Assembly (NCBI GenBank): GCA_030549775.1
Contig: CM060171.1
Span: 140,462,859 to 140,526,858, forward strand
Reading direction: 5' to 3'
DNA length: 64,000 bases
Source: Tamarix chinensis
Taxonomy: Eukaryota > Streptophyta > Magnoliopsida > Caryophyllales > Tamaricaceae
In this document: positions 60,325 through 64,000 of the stretch, piece after piece
Layout of the letters: every line of letters begins with the position of its first letter
Numbering within the stretch: the stretch's first letter is position 1
Made by a program: the position numbers and the translations under genes
Notes under the pieces: model-generated
Databases searched by the model: none
What the model saw: only the letters and a program-made list of their open reading frames with translations
What the model was told of the DNA's origin: nothing

Positions 60325-63300
60325 CTGCACAGCAGATAGAAAATGGGGTCAACAAATCTTGAAACAGCGCGATGAGTTAAAAGGACCAAAGAACGAGTTA
60401 ACGATTAGCTTTAGCAAGACGAATTTCTGCAATTCCCGTGTTGCACACGGGTCCGAGTTCGATGCCGACATTTAAGTATTGCATATGCCCAATTACTCCA
60501 GTATAATTACCAAAAAAAATTGGAACACTATCGATACTAAAATAATGCAAGAGGTGAAAAGAAAATGAACCTGCTATTTTTTATTTTTTTTGGTTAATGA
60601 ATTGATAAAAATAGTAATTGCTTAAAATCAACAATACAGTAGCGTAAAGAAACATTGATAAAAATAATTACAGTTTTAGTTTGCACGACGCTAGCAGACT
60701 TTTTTCAGTGATTTTTGTGATGTTTGAAAATGAAATGATCATCATTGCCCCTGCCTCTAAACACTCCCGCGCCTCCCCTCAAACAAACAAAAACAAAATA
60801 ATATACTTTCTTAATTCATGCAAACGCCCCCATGAAATCACAGTTAAAAAAAGATCGTAGGATGCAAAAACTAAGAGTTATCATTTGAATACATATCAAC
60901 TTGAAAATCTATTAATGAAAATGAGATCGGCCCCCCTTTAATTAAATCTGGGTTGAGCAAAACTCGACTTCTGAATGGAGCTCCCGGTGCGGAGAACAAG
61001 GGATGAGAAACATCTGACCTAAAGAAAAACATACAGGGGCAAGCTACTTCCACCGACACCCCTTTTCATTTGTAACGACAAATTTGCGGAACCAGGCAGC
61101 TCAATAAGCGGCATACAAAAAGATAAAATTTTTTGAACTTCTTGCCCAGACAGCCCCTCTCTGAAGATAATGGGTCTGTTGTGCCGAATGTATCAAAATT
61201 CCTCCCTCACAATTGACAAGGCATCCAAGGCTAATAACTGTACAACTTTATCCCAAAATTATACCAAATTTAGTAATTATAGAACACGTTGCTTTTTCCA
61301 AACTGCAGCACCAAGAAACCATGAACTCCGACTCCAACAGTAGTACAAACAAGAAGAGGTTAAAGTTTTGAACTGCAAAACTACATACAGGTTTCGGTTT
61401 CATGGATGGGATATCAGCATTACTGCTTGCCTCTCTCCCATAGTCTCGGTCCTTCAGCTGCTCCCTGCTGCACGATGATGTAAGTTGTTTGTTAGTCAAT
61501 AGAAATTCAGGATGGGTCTCTGTACCGTGCATGAAAACTTTCAAAAAGTGTCCGCTGATGGAGAGAGATGGATTTAGTCGATTGAATTACCTTTCAAGAC
61601 GCCTCTCACTTTCACGCTTCCTTCTCAGATCGGCTTTCCGTGCCTCAAACTCTTCTCGACTCATTAACGGAGGTCTAACATTCATGCCTGGATTCATTCC
61701 CATATTCATGCCCGGATTCATGCCCATATTCATGCCCGGATTCATGCCCATACTCCTGCCTGGATTCATGCCCATAGGCCCCATACCCATGTCTGCAAGA
61801 TCTCTGGTGGTGCAAAAAATAATAATAATAAAATATGCAGACATGTACGACGCCTGATTTTAAACATAAAAATATGCAGCAAATAACAGCTTGCAACTAC
61901 AGGCAACAGCATCATCAAAACCCCTCAAAGATACCTAAAACGACAATGCATCCCATTATCTGCAGTAGATCAAAATAAATACAAACGCAAAACAATATTG
62001 TGTTGTATGTTTGGGGTCTTAGGCAGCTTGGATAAGGGACAGAAGCAATTAAAGCGGGCTCCAATACAAAATTAGGAGCCCTAACCACACCAAAAGTGGA
62101 TGTTCTGATATTTGTACAAATGCATTAGAAGTAATTTTGGTGAAGTTAAGCCAAATTAAACCAACCTCTGAGGTGGAACCATAGGCGGGAACATAAAGCC
62201 TTGTGGCGCATTGAAGGGGTCCTGCAGTGGCATAACACCACCAAAAGGCATATCCATAGGAACAACACCAAATCCCATGTTGTAAGGCATGCCACCATAA
62301 TGGCCCATGAATCCATCCATACCAGGCTGCATGCCTCCCCAGTATGGATTGCACGCAGAAGGTCCCACAGGCGTCATAAAGTTGTCCACAGGGAATTCTT
62401 GATTAGCTCTCCACTGCATATCAGTAGCTGCAATATTAAGCAAAATCGATAAAGAATTAGGGTAGCAAAACAACTAAGATTTTGCACGATAAAAGAACAA
62501 AAAATGTTTTGGGGCGGAGGGGGGCGGAGAAAAGAGGGGAGAAACAAGCGCACCCCCTGGCAAGCGAGCCTTCTTCTTTTTCTTCTTAGGTTTTGCTGAA
62601 ACACAACAATTATGAGAAAAATCAGTTAGCGTCATGCTCTATTACAATGCTGCACAGATTCATAAATTACGTAGGGATCCTGCTCTATAAATACGATAGC
62701 AATGTATGCTTGGAAAAGGGAAACCACCTGGCTCAGCAGCACCCATCTTCTGCTGCACTTCTTCCTCGACTGGTACAGCACTGCCCAATGACGTAGGTTC
62801 CCTTGCACTAGCAGACTCATGTGTAGCTTCAGAAATATCTGGAATTCTTGTAACTTGCTTTTTCTCTGAGGTTTGAGCCTGAAGGTCTTGTGGACAATCG
62901 ACAGGCTGCTGCTCAGCTTGAGCCTCCATGGGTTTAGGAGTCTCTCCTGAATGGGGTGGGAGGCATTTTTTCCCCCTTTGAGGCAGCAGATTGAGTGGGA
63001 GATGGAATCTTAGGTGGCAGACAGCGTGCAGACTCCATATCTGACAAAAGAAAGCAAAAAAATAAAAGAAAAGAAAATATTTACATTAATTGATGACTAC
63101 AAGTTATATGTGATTCAACAAAATTTCTCATAGTTGTTGGTAGGCAATAACATCCCATTCCTTTGACCAAGATAATATCATCCATTTACCTTGGATGTGC
63201 AAAGCACTGCCAGTGTTGTCTGCACTGCTGTTATTATTAGACTCTAAAATGCGATTGATAGTATCCCTGAGCGTCTTATTTGGAAGAAGATCATCTGCAA

Positions 63301-64000
63301 GGATATCTACAGCTCCACAGACGCACATGGATTTTGACATAATGTAATCCCGGATACCTGAGCAAAAAATTAAATAACAGTAAAGAGTAAAGATCTGCAG
63401 GCCGCACCAAAAATGGATGAATCTTGGGCACTAACCTCTCTATTAAAAAAAATCAAGCAAACATATGAAACCAAAAGAACATGCACCTCATACTAGGTAT
63501 CTCAAATGATATATGGTCCTCGAAGTTCTCAACAAACCAACAAAAATACTAAGAACTACTTTTAGAGCCCTAAGAGTGAGAAGTCAACAGATCCTAGCAA
63601 AGTATCCAAGATAAAAAGTATGGAAGTGTGCTATAACTATGAGAAGCTTGAATAATCAACACAGCAACTGCGAATATCATTAAATTGAAAACATCAGAAT
63701 GTGAAGCTAAGTCATGAGTCCGTGGATCAGCCGGTACAGGATAATCTGGCATAAGCAAAGGTCTTGAGTTCAAGGTTTTTGAAATATGATAATGTTAAAA
63801 CTCAAAAAGGACAGATTTTTTGTTCTTGGGATCCCACCCAACCCTAACCCACAATAGTTCAGCCAATGCGCCACAAGATAACATAGGATTTAGGCCAAAA
63901 TTCAAAAACAGGATATGCATGATTCAAATGAACAAAGAAAAAGTTACACCCCAGTTTACATTTGTCACAGAAACTCTTGAAACAGCACTTGCTGGTTAGT
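59542..64000 (-). CDS. PQT3L: PQT3-like E3 ubiquitin ligase (RBBP6 type), 3' part, spliced
   Basis: Family members carry DWNN, a zinc knuckle and a RING finger and act as nuclear E3 ligases; Arabidopsis PQT3 limits oxidative-stress tolerance. Only the end of the RING onward is in view. Exons in coding order: 63960-64000 (partial), 63190-63357, 62728-63040, 62554-62595, 62166-62427, 61591-61803, 61389-61467 (or from 61464), 59542-60324, stop TGA at 59542-59544. All introns are GT..AG and phases agree across junctions. Visible: RING half 'SKCCFKSFCDKC' then 'IRDYIMSKSMCVCG', 'LADDLLPNKTLRDTINRIL', basic 'KPKKKKKKARLPG', a Met/Gly/Pro-rich low-complexity region, 'MSREEFEARKADLRRKRE' and an R/E-, S- and H-rich tail. 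About 632 codons lie in the window. One base too many occurs in exon 62728-63040, so the frame as written stops early; see the separate entry. Confidence 0.9.
60325..61388 (-). other. Last intron of the PQT3-like gene (1,064 bp)
   Basis: Donor GTATGT directly after codon CCT and acceptor TGTGCAG. No insertion or coding signal is recognised inside; the 62-codon frame at 60871-61059 is not a gene. Confidence 0.8.
61683..61780 (-). repeat. 24-bp coding tandem repeat (GMNPGMNM)
   Basis: Within exon 61591-61803, the sequence encoding Gly-Met-Asn-Pro-Gly-Met-Asn-Met is repeated about 2.5-3 times with very few changes ('attcatgcccatattcatgc' on the plus strand). It expands a Met/Gly/Pro-rich region that is already length-variable in the family. 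Confidence 0.85.
62728..63040 (-). pseudogene. PQT3-like exon with an apparent +1 frameshift
   Basis: The exon enters in phase with 'DMESARCLPPKIPSPTQS' and 'AASKGEK' (63040 down to about 62970). In that frame it then meets a TAA within about 10 codons. The rest of the exon ('HSGETPKPMEAQ', 'IPDISEATHESASAREP', 'VPVEEEVQQKMGAAEPG') is open in the next frame, leaves in phase with the following exons, and matches the family. The offset is exactly one extra base. The likely site is the GGGGG or AAAAAA run at 62971-62976 / 62966-62971 on the minus strand. It may be a base-calling error or a real lesion. Confidence 0.8.
63715..63870 (+). mobile_element. Probable tRNA-derived SINE in an intron of the PQT3-like gene
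   Basis: 'GTGGATCAGCCGGTA' (63722-63736) resembles a pol III box A region of tRNA ('GTGGCTCAG..GGTA'). 'CATAAGC' follows at anticodon-loop spacing, and 'GTCTTGAGTTCAAGG' (63761-63775) resembles box B ('GGTTCGAATCC' class). The spacing is that of a tRNA head. A body with 'GGGATCCCACCCAACCC' follows. The ends, A/T tail and target duplications were not resolved. It is antisense to the host gene. Confidence 0.5.

Noticed and set aside
60871..61059. 62-codon minus-strand frame
   Set aside because: Inside the last intron of the PQT3-like gene, not conserved with the family, no independent support.

Overview
The window is nuclear DNA of a flowering plant. It is AT-rich, has no operons, and carries one spliced gene whose GT..AG introns and protein match the plant PQT3 / RBBP6-type (DWNN, zinc knuckle, RING) ubiquitin-ligase family. 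Everything to its left is decayed transposable elements: CACTA, LINE, Ty1/copia, long LTR-type repeats, a hAT-type MITE and a probable tRNA-derived SINE. The species cannot be fixed from the sequence. No ordinary host gene was found left of about 59.3 kb.

Layout. 1-15.1 kb: gene-free, AT-rich, with a LINE reverse-transcriptase scrap at the left edge, possible CACTA subterminal hairpin repeats near 3.7-3.9 kb, one end of an LTR-type repeat at 7,334, a (TA)n/(TG)n tract at 10.4 kb and a 383-bp hAT-like MITE with an 8-bp duplication at 13.16-13.55 kb. 15.2-54 kb: one degenerate plus-strand CACTA TNP2-type transposase, split into at least four pieces whose order follows the protein. The breaks hold (i) a minus-strand LINE (16.27-28.11 kb), itself split by a long LTR (about 19.4-26.29 kb) that contains a further LTR (20,913-23,629); (ii) an LTR at 29,135-42,382 containing an LTR at 30,067-40,442 containing an LTR at 32,636-37,860; (iii) an LTR at 43,129-47,352; and (iv) a Ty1/copia element at 47,956-53,732 that holds an opposite-strand copia fragment, which in turn holds a deleted LTR at 49,605-51,007. 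Six of the LTR units have TG..CA ends of the form TGTAACACC / GGGTRTTACA (or a close variant) and matching 5-bp target duplications. None has an internal coding region, so they look like solo LTRs. A third copia element (gag to protease) lies at about 54.84-56.75 kb.

59.3-64 kb: the 3' part of the PQT3-like gene on the minus strand, eight exons in view, running off the right edge. Seven splice junctions keep phase, but one exon has one base too many (a +1 frameshift near 62.97 kb beside two homopolymers). This is either an assembly error or a broken allele.

The transposons do not work together. The stack is a record of insertions with three branches, each about four levels deep. The most distinctive signal beyond it is a set of tandem modules inside the LTRs, centred on the dyad CCGGTGGACCGG with a CCACTATTAT spacer and recognisable in six LTR copies of different age and length.
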